In this document: one piece after another, positions 9,486 through 18,732 of the stretch | Layout: every line of letters begins with the position of its first letter | Numbering within the stretch: the first letter of the stretch is position 1 | From: Symbiodinium natans | Lineage: Eukaryota; Sar; Dinophyceae; Suessiales; Symbiodiniaceae | DNA: 64,000 nucleotides | NCBI GenBank assembly: GCA_905221605.1 | Contig: CAJNDS010002213.1 | Location: 984,136 to 1,048,135, forward strand | Direction: 5' to 3' | The notes under the pieces: model-generated | Databases searched by the model: none | What the model was told of the DNA's origin: nothing | Seen by the model: only the letters and a program-made list of their open reading frames with translations | Position numbers and translations under genes: made by a program

Positions 9486-11069
9486 ATGTCAGATAGGCCA
9501 GGAGAGGAAGATCCTGAAAGAACCGGTAGCAAGCGAAAGGGCCCTCGCTTAGACTCCACGGGAAGGCCCTTCGTGCACACTGAGCGTGGAGGCAAAAAGA
9601 TTAAGAGGCAACAGGAGTTGAGGCAGGCTGTGTTGGAAGGTACCTATACTCCACAAGAGCAGTGGAGTGAGGAAAAGCGCCTTCAGTACGCAAAACTCCT
9701 TAGTATCCAAGAGCGCCGCCGCGAACTGGATAGGCTAGAGAGGGAAGCGCAGGAAGGATTTGTCGCTGCAGGGGAGGTTCCTTCGTCGGCTTCAGGTGTA
9801 GCCACAGGGGGTTCGGATAGGTTGGCGGTTGGCCCGTCAGCTGGTCCAGCGAGGGTTGAGGGAGAAGAAGAAGAGAGAGAGAGGGAGAGAGAGAGATCCC
9901 CAAGGCACGTCGCTGCGCGACCTATCCCCTCAAGTAGTGTTTCTTCGGATCGCCCTTCGCCTTCAGTTGCGCTGGCCCCAACGCGCCCCAAAAGGCCCAA
10001 TCTTCCGAAGCCAACACGTATTCCACCAACGCCTCTCCCGACGAGTGCCCCTGAGACTCCTGTAGATCTTCCGCAGAGCCCCGACATCTCGGTAAAGAAG
10101 GCCACCGCTAAGCCCTCAAAGTCCACAGGCTCCTCGGGGAAAGGCGCCCAAGACCCTCCGAAGCTCAAAGAGAAGGGTCTCCCAAAGGCTTCTACGAAAG
10201 CGCGCCCGAAATCCCCCAAGAAGCCTGCAACCAAAGAGCCTAAAGCTGTTCCCAAGGAAGTCCCCACAAAGGCTCGCCCAAAGGAGGTTCCCAGTGCGTC
10301 TCGTCCGAAGGCCCCTCCTGCAAAGGCCTCACTTGTGGTGCCCGAGGTAGCAGTAAATCCAGACACCTCAGAAGCCCCGAAAGCCGCTCCTGCCAGGACA
10401 TCCGTTTCAGCTAAGGCTCCGGTTGTGTTGCGTCCGCGTGCTGGTGCCCTCTCGGATCCGAGAAGCTCTGGTGTCAAGGGTTCCAAGGGCAAGGATAAGC
10501 GTGCCACTGAGGCCGTAGAGTCATCATCTGGCACTATCAGGGTCATTTTGGACTACCACGGGGTTCTGGATTGTGACGTTGCAGCCTCTGTTAGGAAGGG
10601 CAAAACTTGGTACTGTGATACCGGTATCCCCCGCCAAACCCAGGATAAGTTGCTTGCCGCGTTGGACCAAACCCCGGGCCTGGAGTTCCTTGTTTTGTCG
10701 TACATAGGCAAAGGCTCTTACGCGAGGCGTCAGGACGTGATCAACAAGGTTCGTGCGTTTGCGCGTGAGGCTGAGGCTCGTGGGCACGTGGGGAAGGTGA
10801 AAATCTCCATTTGTGACAAGCGTGAAAGCAAAGAGGGAGTAGCAAAGGACACCAAGGCCACAGTAGGAGTCGACGACAACTGGTACATTGTAGAGTCGTA
10901 TCAGGAACACACTCGTAGGGCGTATTGGTTTGCACCCAACCCCGCGGAAGAGGATCCCCCTAAAGGCTGTTACTGGTCCTTTAGCTGGGACAAGGTGCTC
11001 GGTTTTGTGAAGGGGTGCACTCGAACCCCTACCCCCGCCGAGTGGGAAAACCTTCGCTCGGCAGCCTAG
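9486..11069 (+). CDS. Retrotransposon ORF1: basic protein with C-terminal HAD-like domain
   Basis: 527 residues from the ATG at 9486. The frame is open further upstream into the LTR flank, but that part translates G-runs. Residues 1-110 are charged with a helical Arg/Glu stretch. Residues 110-340 are Pro/Lys/Ala-rich with many KP, PK and AK pairs, like a histone-H1-type tail that could bind nucleic acid. Residues 350-520 have the four HAD-superfamily landmarks in order: D356 in ILDYHGVLD, S405 in VLSY, Lys residues near DKRESKEGVAK, and D463-D464 in VGVDDNW. The usual second Asp of motif I is His358, so phosphatase chemistry is doubtful. Standard copia elements lack this ORF. A Gag-like role is possible; the HAD call is from motif reading only. 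Confidence 0.8.
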   Translation: MSDRPGEEDPERTGSKRKGPRLDSTGRPFVHTERGGKKIKRQQELRQAVLEGTYTPQEQWSEEKRLQYAKLLSIQERRRELDRLEREAQEGFVAAGEVPSSASGVATGGSDRLAVGPSAGPARVEGEEEERERERERSPRHVAARPIPSSSVSSDRPSPSVALAPTRPKRPNLPKPTRIPPTPLPTSAPETPVDLPQSPDISVKKATAKPSKSTGSSGKGAQDPPKLKEKGLPKASTKARPKSPKKPATKEPKAVPKEVPTKARPKEVPSASRPKAPPAKASLVVPEVAVNPDTSEAPKAAPARTSVSAKAPVVLRPRAGALSDPRSSGVKGSKGKDKRATEAVESSSGTIRVILDYHGVLDCDVAASVRKGKTWYCDTGIPRQTQDKLLAALDQTPGLEFLVLSYIGKGSYARRQDVINKVRAFAREAEARGHVGKVKISICDKRESKEGVAKDTKATVGVDDNWYIVESYQEHTRRAYWFAPNPAEEDPPKGCYWSFSWDKVLGFVKGCTRTPTPAEWENLRSAA

Positions 11070-11119
11070 GCTACGCAGCCTGGCTGCTGAGCACACTGCT
11101 TTTGAAAAGCAGTTCCTCT

Positions 11120-12154
11120 ATGGACGAGTCTTCTCTGGAATACAGTGGTTCGTCTCAGTCTGTTGCACTCGGTGCTGTCGCAGGTCGTGTCGGTAGCCCA
11201 GCCGGTTCGGGTAGCTCCTCGTCCGTCGCAGTTCGAAAAGAGTCGAAGCCCCGAAAAGAGAGAGCAGGCTCTTTTTCTAGGGAGCTGTCTGCGCGGCGCG
11301 CAGAGCACGGGACCCCCCCTAGGACGCCCTTTTCGATGGAACTCGAACCAAGCCAACAAAGCATGACTGAAACAGCGACGGGGTCACAGCCCCACACCAT
11401 TGCACAGGTGTTTGCAGCAAGACAAGGAGACAGAATGCAGCACAATCAACATTTTGAGCACCATGAGCAACAAGACATGCGCAGGTTAGATGTGAACAGT
11501 CAGGTCTTACAGCAGTTCGATCAACGTCAGGTTCACATCCATCAAACACAAGACCATGATGTCGTTCTCGAAGCAGCCAGGCACGTGGTAGCCGCAAACG
11601 AGCGGGTGACTGCCGTTGAAGCAGAAGCACTACAAGCAGTTTTGCAGGCGAGAGGTCAGGCCGAGGCAGTAGCGCAAGAGGCTAGAACGCAATCCGAAAT
11701 TCTGTCGGTTCGTTTCGCCGCAGAGATCCAAGCAGCACAGGTTCGCGAGAATCAGTTGTTGGAACAGCTCGAGGGCCTAAGACAGGAGCTGGCTAGAAGA
11801 GCGGTAGAAGAACGTAGACAGCCGGAAGAGCAGCCTCGAAGCCCGGTAGCTCAGCCTCAACCCACAAGCCTGGAGATTCCATCCCAAAGCCCCAATGGCA
11901 CGGGAAACCCCTCAAACAGAGACGTGTTGCTTCGACTTGCACACCTAGAAAGGGACTTTGCCCAAAGGTTAAGCCACCTTGAAGGAGAGCATCAGGCATT
12001 AAGGGACGTTGTTCAGGATCTTTGGATGGTGCAAGAAACCTGGAACCAATGGCCTGGATACGAAACCCCTCGTGCCAACTCAACTGCTCCCGAACCTCAA
12101 CCCGATGCTGTACATAGAATTGACACTGGCACAGATGAAGATGAACATAGATGA
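11120..12154 (+). CDS. Retrotransposon ORF2: coiled-coil protein
   Basis: 344 residues from the ATG at 11120 (the frame is open from 11015, overlapping the end of ORF1). The N-terminal third is Ser-rich and basic. From about residue 110 it is Gln/His/Glu-rich, then forms a long Ala/Glu/Gln coiled coil (ANERVTAVEAEALQAVLQAR through EQLEGLRQELARRAVEERRQ), with a second coiled coil near the C-terminus (LAHLERDFAQRLSHLEGEH). There are no enzyme motifs. It sits 50 bp after the ORF1 stop, in another frame, and overlaps the start of ORF3 by 20 bp, so it is expressed by reinitiation, frameshifting or separate trans-spliced messages. A structural, Gag-related role is inferred from place and coiled coils. 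Confidence 0.75.
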   Translation: MDESSLEYSGSSQSVALGAVAGRVGSPAGSGSSSSVAVRKESKPRKERAGSFSRELSARRAEHGTPPRTPFSMELEPSQQSMTETATGSQPHTIAQVFAARQGDRMQHNQHFEHHEQQDMRRLDVNSQVLQQFDQRQVHIHQTQDHDVVLEAARHVVAANERVTAVEAEALQAVLQARGQAEAVAQEARTQSEILSVRFAAEIQAAQVRENQLLEQLEGLRQELARRAVEERRQPEEQPRSPVAQPQPTSLEIPSQSPNGTGNPSNRDVLLRLAHLERDFAQRLSHLEGEHQALRDVVQDLWMVQETWNQWPGYETPRANSTAPEPQPDAVHRIDTGTDEDEHR

Positions 12155-14411
12155 ACCAAAGGCAGCCCCGTTTACCGCTGCGGAAGGTTCAGTGTTGGGT
12201 TCGGCTCTTTCTGGCGGTGAGGGCGATGTGGAGTCGTTGCATGTGAAACAGAAGGACTTGCATCATCTCAAGTTTCCGTCGCTCCCTGACAATGCTGGTG
12301 CGTTCCGTCAGTGGCGAAACTCCGTCACTCCTATGATCGCAGCCTATGATCGCTCTCCCGATGGCACAGTCTCAGAGTGGGTCCTGCAGGCACTGCGTGC
12401 CCGGACCGATGATGAAATCAGAGACTTGAGTGTGTCTAGCGGAAGCTATCCTAGGTTGGATCGAGTGATTGCGAGTGCGTTGACGCGACCGGAACACTTG
12501 AAATCCCCGTTCGGTCTCAAGTTCCAGGCCTACATCGAAGAGTGTGAAACAGTAGGTCGTCCCCTTAGAGGGCGAGCGCTCCTCAACTTCGTGGCCAGGG
12601 AATTTGATCCAGACTCTACCTACGGAACCGTTGTGTCAGAGCTTGAGTTGTTTTCGTTGCCTGCTCCGGAAGGATCCATGCAGTCGTTGCGAGCTTGGAG
12701 AGACAAAGCAAGGTTCATTTTGAGCCAGCTTCCGACCGCAGAACGTCCTGCGGACAAGCTCCTTTCCAAATGGATCTTCGAAAGGCTCAAGAAAGTAGGA
12801 CTCATGAGGCGCCACATAGACAAGGTTCGAGATGCAGCAGAAGGTGCAGCAGAGAGATCCTTCGAGTGGCTCTGGTCTCGTCTAGAGCGTACGATTTTGG
12901 AAGGGCAGCAAGAGCAAAACATGTTGTCCATCCAAGAGTCGTTGCGCAAGGGTCCCAGGAAAGATGTCCCCGCCACTCCGGCCCCGCCAGACCCCAAGGG
13001 TGGAAAGGGAAAAGACTCCGGGAAGGGCAGTAGGGACAAAGGGAAGGGCACCGGGTCCGGGGGTCCTGCAAAGGGAGGTCGTGGAAACAGCGTGCCGAAG
13101 AAACCTGAAGCCAAGACAGCAAAGGACAAAGGCAAGGGGAAAAAGGGGGGTGATGCGTTGTTTGAGAAAGCCAGGGAGGAAGGCGTGTGTGTCTTTTTCC
13201 AAAGGGACAAGTGTCAGCGAGAGAACTGTCCTTTCAAGCATGAGAAGCTGTCAGTTGCCGGAGCTCCTGCTCCATCCCAGGGACAGGCAAAGGCCAAGAC
13301 CTCAGCGGCTAAAGCCACTCCAAAGTCAGCTGCAGTCGCGCTGGTGGTTGCGGCGATGGCGACGTCGGTTTCGGCCACTACCCAGGGCCCTAGCTGCACC
13401 TTAGACGTGATTGCAGACACGGGAGCCGGAGAGCATCTGGGTTCACGTCAAGCCTTCTGCAGTCAGGGTGTAGACGAACATGTTGTGGGACAGTTCTGTG
13501 GCACGTCCAACAGTCATATTGCCTTTGAAACCGGAGGGGGGAAGAAGCATTCGAACGAGTCGATTGGGCTTTGGTCGGATTCGCTTCGACAAGTCGCAAA
13601 CATGTTTATGCTGAAGTCTTGTCCCCTCGTCTACTCGGTAGGGCAATTTGTCATGAACCAAGGATATAGTTTCATGTGGCCTGCAGGTGAGTTGCCATGT
13701 CTCATTCCCCCTCAGGTGGAGTATGAATTTCGCGTGGATAAGGATGCCTGTAGGTATGCGGACCGAGTGGACCATTGCGTGCCCATTTTCAAGGAGCACA
13801 TCCAACTTGTGCCTGGAATGCCAGCTGGTCCCCTGATTCCCACAAAAGCACCTGAACATATCCGAAAGTGCTCCACAAAAGTAGGCTGGCAGAGCTGTGG
13901 AACGGGCCAAGTGCTTGTTCAGCGCAAAGCTTCGAAGTTTGTCAAGCCCGTGGATGCATCCCTGGAACTAAGGTCCACCTGGTTGTTTTCAGCTAAGGAC
14001 CAATGGTTCGAACTTGAAGATAAGGTCAAGTGGAAGGAGCTCGAGAACCCCAACTCAGACCTTCCCTTCCCGGCGGAGATTTTGGTCTCCCAGTTTGAGA
14101 AGTCGGAGCCCGTTGCGGGAGCCGAAGGCCACGACCCAGCGGAAGCTGCGGGTCTCGGGGAGCATGCGCGTCGCGCAGACCCTGGGGCAGCAGAGCCTGG
14201 GCCAGCTGCCGGCAGTGACTTAGAGGCACCTCGGGGGCCCGCAGTCGCTGAGCCCGAAGACGAAGAAGGTTGGGTAGAGGAGCTAGAAGCAAACCACTAT
14301 CTGACCCACATCCCCAAATCCAGAAAGTGTGATGTTTTGTCTTCGAGCAAAACTGTCTGGTGTTCATCATCGTCGCAGAGAGAACCAACGAGAGAGCTTG
14401 AGAGAAGCTAG
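12135..14411 (+). CDS. gag-pro: Retrotransposon ORF3: Gag and aspartic protease, ending in integrase zinc finger
   Basis: 758 residues from the ATG at 12135 (or 12141); upstream codons lack a good start. The capsid-like part covers about residues 30-270. A Gly/Lys-rich linker is followed by a CCCH zinc finger (C-x7-C-x4-C-x3-H in VCVFFQRDKCQRENCPFKHE) in place of the common CCHC knuckle. The retropepsin active site is DTGA (VIADTGAGEHLGS). The last part contains the HxxxH and first Cys of the integrase HHCC finger (HYLTHIPKSRKC), after which the frame is lost at the T-run 14335-14338 and stops at 14411. The remainder of the finger is in ORF4, so ORF3 and ORF4 were one polyprotein. Confidence 0.88.
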   Translation: MKMNIDEPKAAPFTAAEGSVLGSALSGGEGDVESLHVKQKDLHHLKFPSLPDNAGAFRQWRNSVTPMIAAYDRSPDGTVSEWVLQALRARTDDEIRDLSVSSGSYPRLDRVIASALTRPEHLKSPFGLKFQAYIEECETVGRPLRGRALLNFVAREFDPDSTYGTVVSELELFSLPAPEGSMQSLRAWRDKARFILSQLPTAERPADKLLSKWIFERLKKVGLMRRHIDKVRDAAEGAAERSFEWLWSRLERTILEGQQEQNMLSIQESLRKGPRKDVPATPAPPDPKGGKGKDSGKGSRDKGKGTGSGGPAKGGRGNSVPKKPEAKTAKDKGKGKKGGDALFEKAREEGVCVFFQRDKCQRENCPFKHEKLSVAGAPAPSQGQAKAKTSAAKATPKSAAVALVVAAMATSVSATTQGPSCTLDVIADTGAGEHLGSRQAFCSQGVDEHVVGQFCGTSNSHIAFETGGGKKHSNESIGLWSDSLRQVANMFMLKSCPLVYSVGQFVMNQGYSFMWPAGELPCLIPPQVEYEFRVDKDACRYADRVDHCVPIFKEHIQLVPGMPAGPLIPTKAPEHIRKCSTKVGWQSCGTGQVLVQRKASKFVKPVDASLELRSTWLFSAKDQWFELEDKVKWKELENPNSDLPFPAEILVSQFEKSEPVAGAEGHDPAEAAGLGEHARRADPGAAEPGPAAGSDLEAPRGPAVAEPEDEEGWVEELEANHYLTHIPKSRKCDVLSSSKTVWCSSSSQREPTRELERS

Positions 14412-17400
14412 GGCGATTGAGGAGCCAGAGGGTCCCGGTGAGAGGATTGCTGTGGACCATATGTTCTCCTACGATCAGCCAGGTGAGGGTGACGAGGTTG
14501 TTTCCTTAGTCATTCGCGACAGGTTCTCGGGGATGATTTGGACTTATCCGGCACCAACTAGAGACAGTGTAGAGGTTGAAAACGCACTGCGGCACTTCTG
14601 TGGCAGAAAATCGGCCATTGTAGGTGTTGCTTCGGATTGTGCGCCGGAAATTCTCAAGGCAGTTCGAGACTTGGGGTTCAACTCGGAACCTAGCGCCCCG
14701 AACGACCCAATTCACAATCCTTTTGCGGAATCTGCAATCCGCACTGTGAAACAAGGGACTCGAGCTTTGCTTTTGCAGTCGGGTCTTGGAGACAGATTTT
14801 GGGGGCATGCTCAAAGATGCTTTGCCTTCCACTGTAACGCGACCCTTGCCCCACCACAGGTCATTAGGGACTTGGTCAAAGAGAAGGGTTTGGAGATCGC
14901 TTCTACCAGGTACGAAGCTCACCTGGCGTATCCATACGAGGGCTTTCTGATTCCTTTTGGTGCTCTTGTGTGGTACAAAGACAAAGATGCGCAAACGTTT
15001 GCTCCACGGGGAGAGCCTTCCCTGTACCTTGGACCTGTGGTCATAGATGGCCTAAGGCACAAGGGTGTCCACGTGGTTGCCCCACTAAGATCAGTAAGAG
15101 AGGGTGACTTTTCTACGGTCACGACTAAGGACTTGGCAGTTCCAAACGGTCGTTGGTCGTTTCCCTTGGCTAAGGCAAAAGCGCTGGATGAGGAAAATCC
15201 TCACCACAAGCTTCCTGCTGCAGAGTCTTTCGTTGCTCCGCCGGAAATAGAAGCGCCAGCCGCTGAAGCTGAGGAGGAAAGAGCCGTTGAAGCCCCGCGT
15301 GTTGACGGTCCAGTGCTGGCCGCCCCGAGACGGAACCGAGCCATCACGACCTTGCGAATAGCAGTGCACGGAAAAACACCCAAGTGTGAAGGGTGCAAGT
15401 TTGGCACCTACAACCACAATGCAGCATGCAGGAAACGCTTCAATGACTTGCTTGACTTTCATGAACCGCTGTCTCGGTCCGATGTGGCAACGATAGTTGA
15501 AGAAGAAGCGCTGGAAGAGGGACACCGGCCTCATCCTGAAGATGAGCCACCTGCGTTCATTGGCAACGAAGTGCCAGGGGGGTCGGAGCCAGCTGAAAGT
15601 TCCTCAGGCCTTGCTGCGTGCGTAGACCTTTTGTTGGATGAGTCGATGCATGAAGGCCTTTTGCCAGAAGCTGAGGCACAACAAGTCTTTTCCTCCTTGC
15701 CCGCCGCGTCGGTGTATGCACTGTCCGCGAAGCATAGAAGAGAAAAAGGAAAGACTGCGGTTGGCTCATGCTTTGTTGAGTTCTGTTGTTCGTCAGAGAG
15801 CAACTTGCAACGCGCTGCGCAGAACTTCGGAGTTGAGTACTTGGGCTTGAGCAAGGATTTTGTGGACCTCACAGTTGACTCGCAAGTCGCGCAAGTCGAA
15901 CTGTGGATGTCAGAGCGTGAAGCAAAGGGTGTCGTGATACATCTGTTGGGTTCGCTGCCTTGCACACCTTGGACGGTTTGGCAACATTTGAACTTGTACA
16001 AGGGGGGTCCTGAGTTTGCGAAGTTGCTACAAAAGGCGCGTGAACAGTCGTTGGTTTTGGTGAAGCACTTTGTCCGCTTGGCGAGGATAGCTGCCTCGTC
16101 AGGGGGGTCAGTGACCTTTGAATGGCCACGCTTCTGTAGCGGGTGGAAACAAATGGCCGTGCTTCAAATGATTGCTGAATTTGACATGAAGTTCAGCTTT
16201 CCTACTGGATGTGGTTTTCGTCTGGTTCTGGACGGCAAACGACCTCTGAAGCAATGGCGGTTTGCAAGCACGCATGTCCGCCTGACGCAAGAGCTGAATA
16301 AGAGAGGCTGCCGTTGCGAGTGCCCCAAATCGCATGATCGACTGGAGGGAGACTTGGCATTCAAGTCAGGCTTCTACAACAGAGCCATGGCGAATGTCAT
16401 CCTAGGTGCCATCTTTCCTCGTGAAGTTCATGATCATGTCCCAGCTTGTCCAGTGGTGCCCATCTCGCAGGAACCAGAAGATATCAATCCCCGCTTCGTG
16501 CCTGTGTCAGAAGAGTTGTCGCATGTGATTGAGTCGTTCGGTTTGGTCACCAAGACACTCACGCGTCGTGAAATGTTGTCGTCACCAAAAGCTCTGGAGG
16601 CCGTGGCCAAGGAAGGAGCGAAGTTCCGCAACCGCGAAGTGTGGGACGATAGCACAGCAATTGAGCCGGACGAGCTTTGCAGCAAGGCAAAGCAAACAGG
16701 TGAAAAGTTGCACTTAGCAGAAGCCATGTCCATAGCAGGAATAAAGAACTCAGAAATGCCAACGGAACAGCAAACCCACAAGGGTCGGATTGTTTATCGT
16801 GGAGACATCACGAAAGACGAACAAGGAGCTCCAGCTCTGTTTAGGGAGCTGCATTCGCTTCCGACAAACATCCAAGCTGTTAACCTCACAATCTTCGTTG
16901 GCATGATCTCTGGGTTCGTGGTTCAAGCGGCCGATGCTTGTCAAGCGTTCTTACAAGCTCCGTTGCGGTCACCTATTCCCACGTGGGTAATAATCCCACC
17001 GGAGCTATGGTTGCCGCAATGGAAAGGTAAGTTCCGCAGAGTCGCAGTCAAGCTCAAGAAAGCGTTATACGGCCATCCTGAAGCCCCAGCTGATTGGCAG
17101 GCACATCTCGAACAAGTCTTGACTGTCGTGCTTGGAGCATGTGCGGTTGATGGCTTTCCGTCGGTGTTTTGGCGTGCGACGTTGATGGTTCTGATCACAG
17201 TCTATGTAGACGACATCTTGGCAGCAGGAAAGCCCAAGGCTCTAGAAGAGTTCTGGCGGCAGCTGTCGGAGCACATAGAGATCGAACCACCTGCTGGCTT
17301 GGATCGTTTCTTGGGAAGATATCACTTCTTCCAAAACGAGCAAAATGTCTTCATGCATATGGGGGATTACGCAAAGCAAGCAGTGGAGCTTTACCTGAGC

Positions 17401-18210
17401 CTTCCAGGCTCAAAGGCCCTCAAGCCTGCAGATTCTCCTTTCGTTGCTGATGGCACGCTAACGCAAGAGGACTGGGAGATTCGAGGAGCATTGGCAGACT
17501 CCTCTGCAAAGATCTTAATGAAACTTCTGTGGTATGCAAGACTGTGCCGACCGGATCTTTCATACGCCATTTCGACATTGGCCTCGCAGGCAACCACTTG
17601 GTCGAAGAACTCGGACAAGATGACATATCGGTTGATGTGTTATGTGTCGACCACGCTTACCCACGGACTGCATGGGGTTGCAAAAGACAGCCTGGAAGAT
17701 TGTAGTCTGGAGCTGTACGTTGACGCTGACCTTGCTGGTTGTCCGCTGACTGCGAAGTCGACGAGCGGACTGTGGTTGCAAGTCACAGGCCCAAAGGGAA
17801 CCAGGTTTCCAGTGGCCTGGAGCAGTAAAAGGCAATCCACGGTTTCCCGTTCCACCACGGAAGCAGAACTAGTGTCAATGGCCGAGGGGCTCTTTGTTGA
17901 GGCGTTGCCGGTTCAAGACTTGCTCTCACGTGTGTTGGGACGTTGCGTGCCACTTACCGTTCATGAAGACAACGAGGCAGTGTTGAAAGTGGTTGAGGCT
18001 GGTTACTCGGTGAAGCTGCGTGGTCTGGTGCGAACTCAAAAATTGTCGATAGCATCCATCTCGGACTTCATCAAAAAGCACAGGGATGAGATCACACTAA
18101 GGTACACCAACACTAAGGAACAGCTGGCCGATCTTTTCACCAAGGCATTGGCGAGGCTTCCCTTCCGGGAGCTTACCGCCCGATTGGGCCTATCTAAGGT
18201 CCCAACGTAG
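14332..18210 (+). CDS. pol: Retrotransposon ORF4: Pol (integrase, methyltransferase-like insert, RT, RNase H)
   Basis: 1292 residues numbered from the ATG at 14332. Integrase catalytic triad: D42 (AVDHMF), D102 (ASDCAPE), E133 (NPFAES). A small C-x2-C-x6-H-x3-C knuckle is at C352-C366. Residues 480-700 form an extra domain: VEFCCSSESNLQRA (motif-I-like), PC at 543-544 in SLPCTPWT and E597 in FEWPRFCSGW, resembling cytosine-C5 methyltransferase motifs I, IV and VI. Reverse transcriptase follows, with D868 (AADACQAFL) and YVDD at 958-961 (17203-17214). RNase H has D1131, E1177 or E1179, D1213 and a final LADLFTKAL. Apart from the upstream one-base frameshift it is uninterrupted. Domain order is that of Ty1/copia; the insert is unusual. 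Confidence 0.93.
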   Translation: MFCLRAKLSGVHHRRRENQRESLREARAIEEPEGPGERIAVDHMFSYDQPGEGDEVVSLVIRDRFSGMIWTYPAPTRDSVEVENALRHFCGRKSAIVGVASDCAPEILKAVRDLGFNSEPSAPNDPIHNPFAESAIRTVKQGTRALLLQSGLGDRFWGHAQRCFAFHCNATLAPPQVIRDLVKEKGLEIASTRYEAHLAYPYEGFLIPFGALVWYKDKDAQTFAPRGEPSLYLGPVVIDGLRHKGVHVVAPLRSVREGDFSTVTTKDLAVPNGRWSFPLAKAKALDEENPHHKLPAAESFVAPPEIEAPAAEAEEERAVEAPRVDGPVLAAPRRNRAITTLRIAVHGKTPKCEGCKFGTYNHNAACRKRFNDLLDFHEPLSRSDVATIVEEEALEEGHRPHPEDEPPAFIGNEVPGGSEPAESSSGLAACVDLLLDESMHEGLLPEAEAQQVFSSLPAASVYALSAKHRREKGKTAVGSCFVEFCCSSESNLQRAAQNFGVEYLGLSKDFVDLTVDSQVAQVELWMSEREAKGVVIHLLGSLPCTPWTVWQHLNLYKGGPEFAKLLQKAREQSLVLVKHFVRLARIAASSGGSVTFEWPRFCSGWKQMAVLQMIAEFDMKFSFPTGCGFRLVLDGKRPLKQWRFASTHVRLTQELNKRGCRCECPKSHDRLEGDLAFKSGFYNRAMANVILGAIFPREVHDHVPACPVVPISQEPEDINPRFVPVSEELSHVIESFGLVTKTLTRREMLSSPKALEAVAKEGAKFRNREVWDDSTAIEPDELCSKAKQTGEKLHLAEAMSIAGIKNSEMPTEQQTHKGRIVYRGDITKDEQGAPALFRELHSLPTNIQAVNLTIFVGMISGFVVQAADACQAFLQAPLRSPIPTWVIIPPELWLPQWKGKFRRVAVKLKKALYGHPEAPADWQAHLEQVLTVVLGACAVDGFPSVFWRATLMVLITVYVDDILAAGKPKALEEFWRQLSEHIEIEPPAGLDRFLGRYHFFQNEQNVFMHMGDYAKQAVELYLSLPGSKALKPADSPFVADGTLTQEDWEIRGALADSSAKILMKLLWYARLCRPDLSYAISTLASQATTWSKNSDKMTYRLMCYVSTTLTHGLHGVAKDSLEDCSLELYVDADLAGCPLTAKSTSGLWLQVTGPKGTRFPVAWSSKRQSTVSRSTTEAELVSMAEGLFVEALPVQDLLSRVLGRCVPLTVHEDNEAVLKVVEAGYSVKLRGLVRTQKLSIASISDFIKKHRDEITLRYTNTKEQLADLFTKALARLPFRELTARLGLSKVPT

Positions 18211-18601
18211 CAGCCTCTACTGCAGCAGCAGCTCTCTCTGTTTCGGTTAGCTCTGCGCGTCGCGCGGGTGACCAGCGAAACTCAAGGTTGCGCGTCGCGC
18301 AATTTGTGTTTGAGAGCTCGGGAAAGCAAAGGAACTGCGCTGCCTGCCGCGAGCGCCGCCTGAAGGGCTGACGGGTAGAAGCGCGTGCAGTTTCTTCTTG
18401 TAGATATATGCAGTTTTTTTTGTGTCTGTACCTTTTTGTGTGTCCCAAGCTTTCTTTCTCGCAGTGACACTTCACTCCCAGAATTCAGTTTCTGGCGGGT
18501 GGTGGCGGGTGCACAACGTGGGATTGAAGTGGCACTTTGGTGCCGGACTGAGGTTACACGAAGAGGTCGAGTCTGGGCGCACTTGCAACAGCCGCAGCGC
18601 T
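18211..18601 (+). other. Retrotransposon 3' untranslated region
   Basis: Between the Pol stop and the purine tract. Contains two of the element's CpG-rich near-palindromes (TGCGCGTCGCGC at 18254 and 18289) and a T-rich segment at 18385-18470. No ORF of note. Confidence 0.75.
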
Positions 18602-18611
18602 GCGAGGGGGG
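18602..18611 (+). other. Polypurine tract
   Basis: GCGAGGGGGG lies immediately before the 3' LTR, where plus-strand synthesis is primed in LTR elements. Its exact junction with AAACAAC fixes the LTR start. Confidence 0.8.
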
Positions 18612-18732
18612 AAACAACAATCCCCAAGCGATAGGGCTGCAGGGTAGATGCAGGAGAACGCAGCGCCCCGACTGTTTGGCTCAAGTGGAAAAGGGAACGT
18701 ATCTGGACCTGCGTGCTGTCGTGAACTCACGT
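18612..18732 (+). repeat. 3' LTR
   Basis: 120 of 121 bases identical to the 5' LTR; followed by the TATAG target duplication (18733-18737). The spliced-leader-like TTTGGCTCAAG is at 18675-18685. Confidence 0.92.

Noticed and set aside
12009-12134. Upstream extension of ORF3 to 12009
   Set aside because: The first codon is TTG and the extension lies within ORF2 in another frame; the ATG at 12135 is the first good start.
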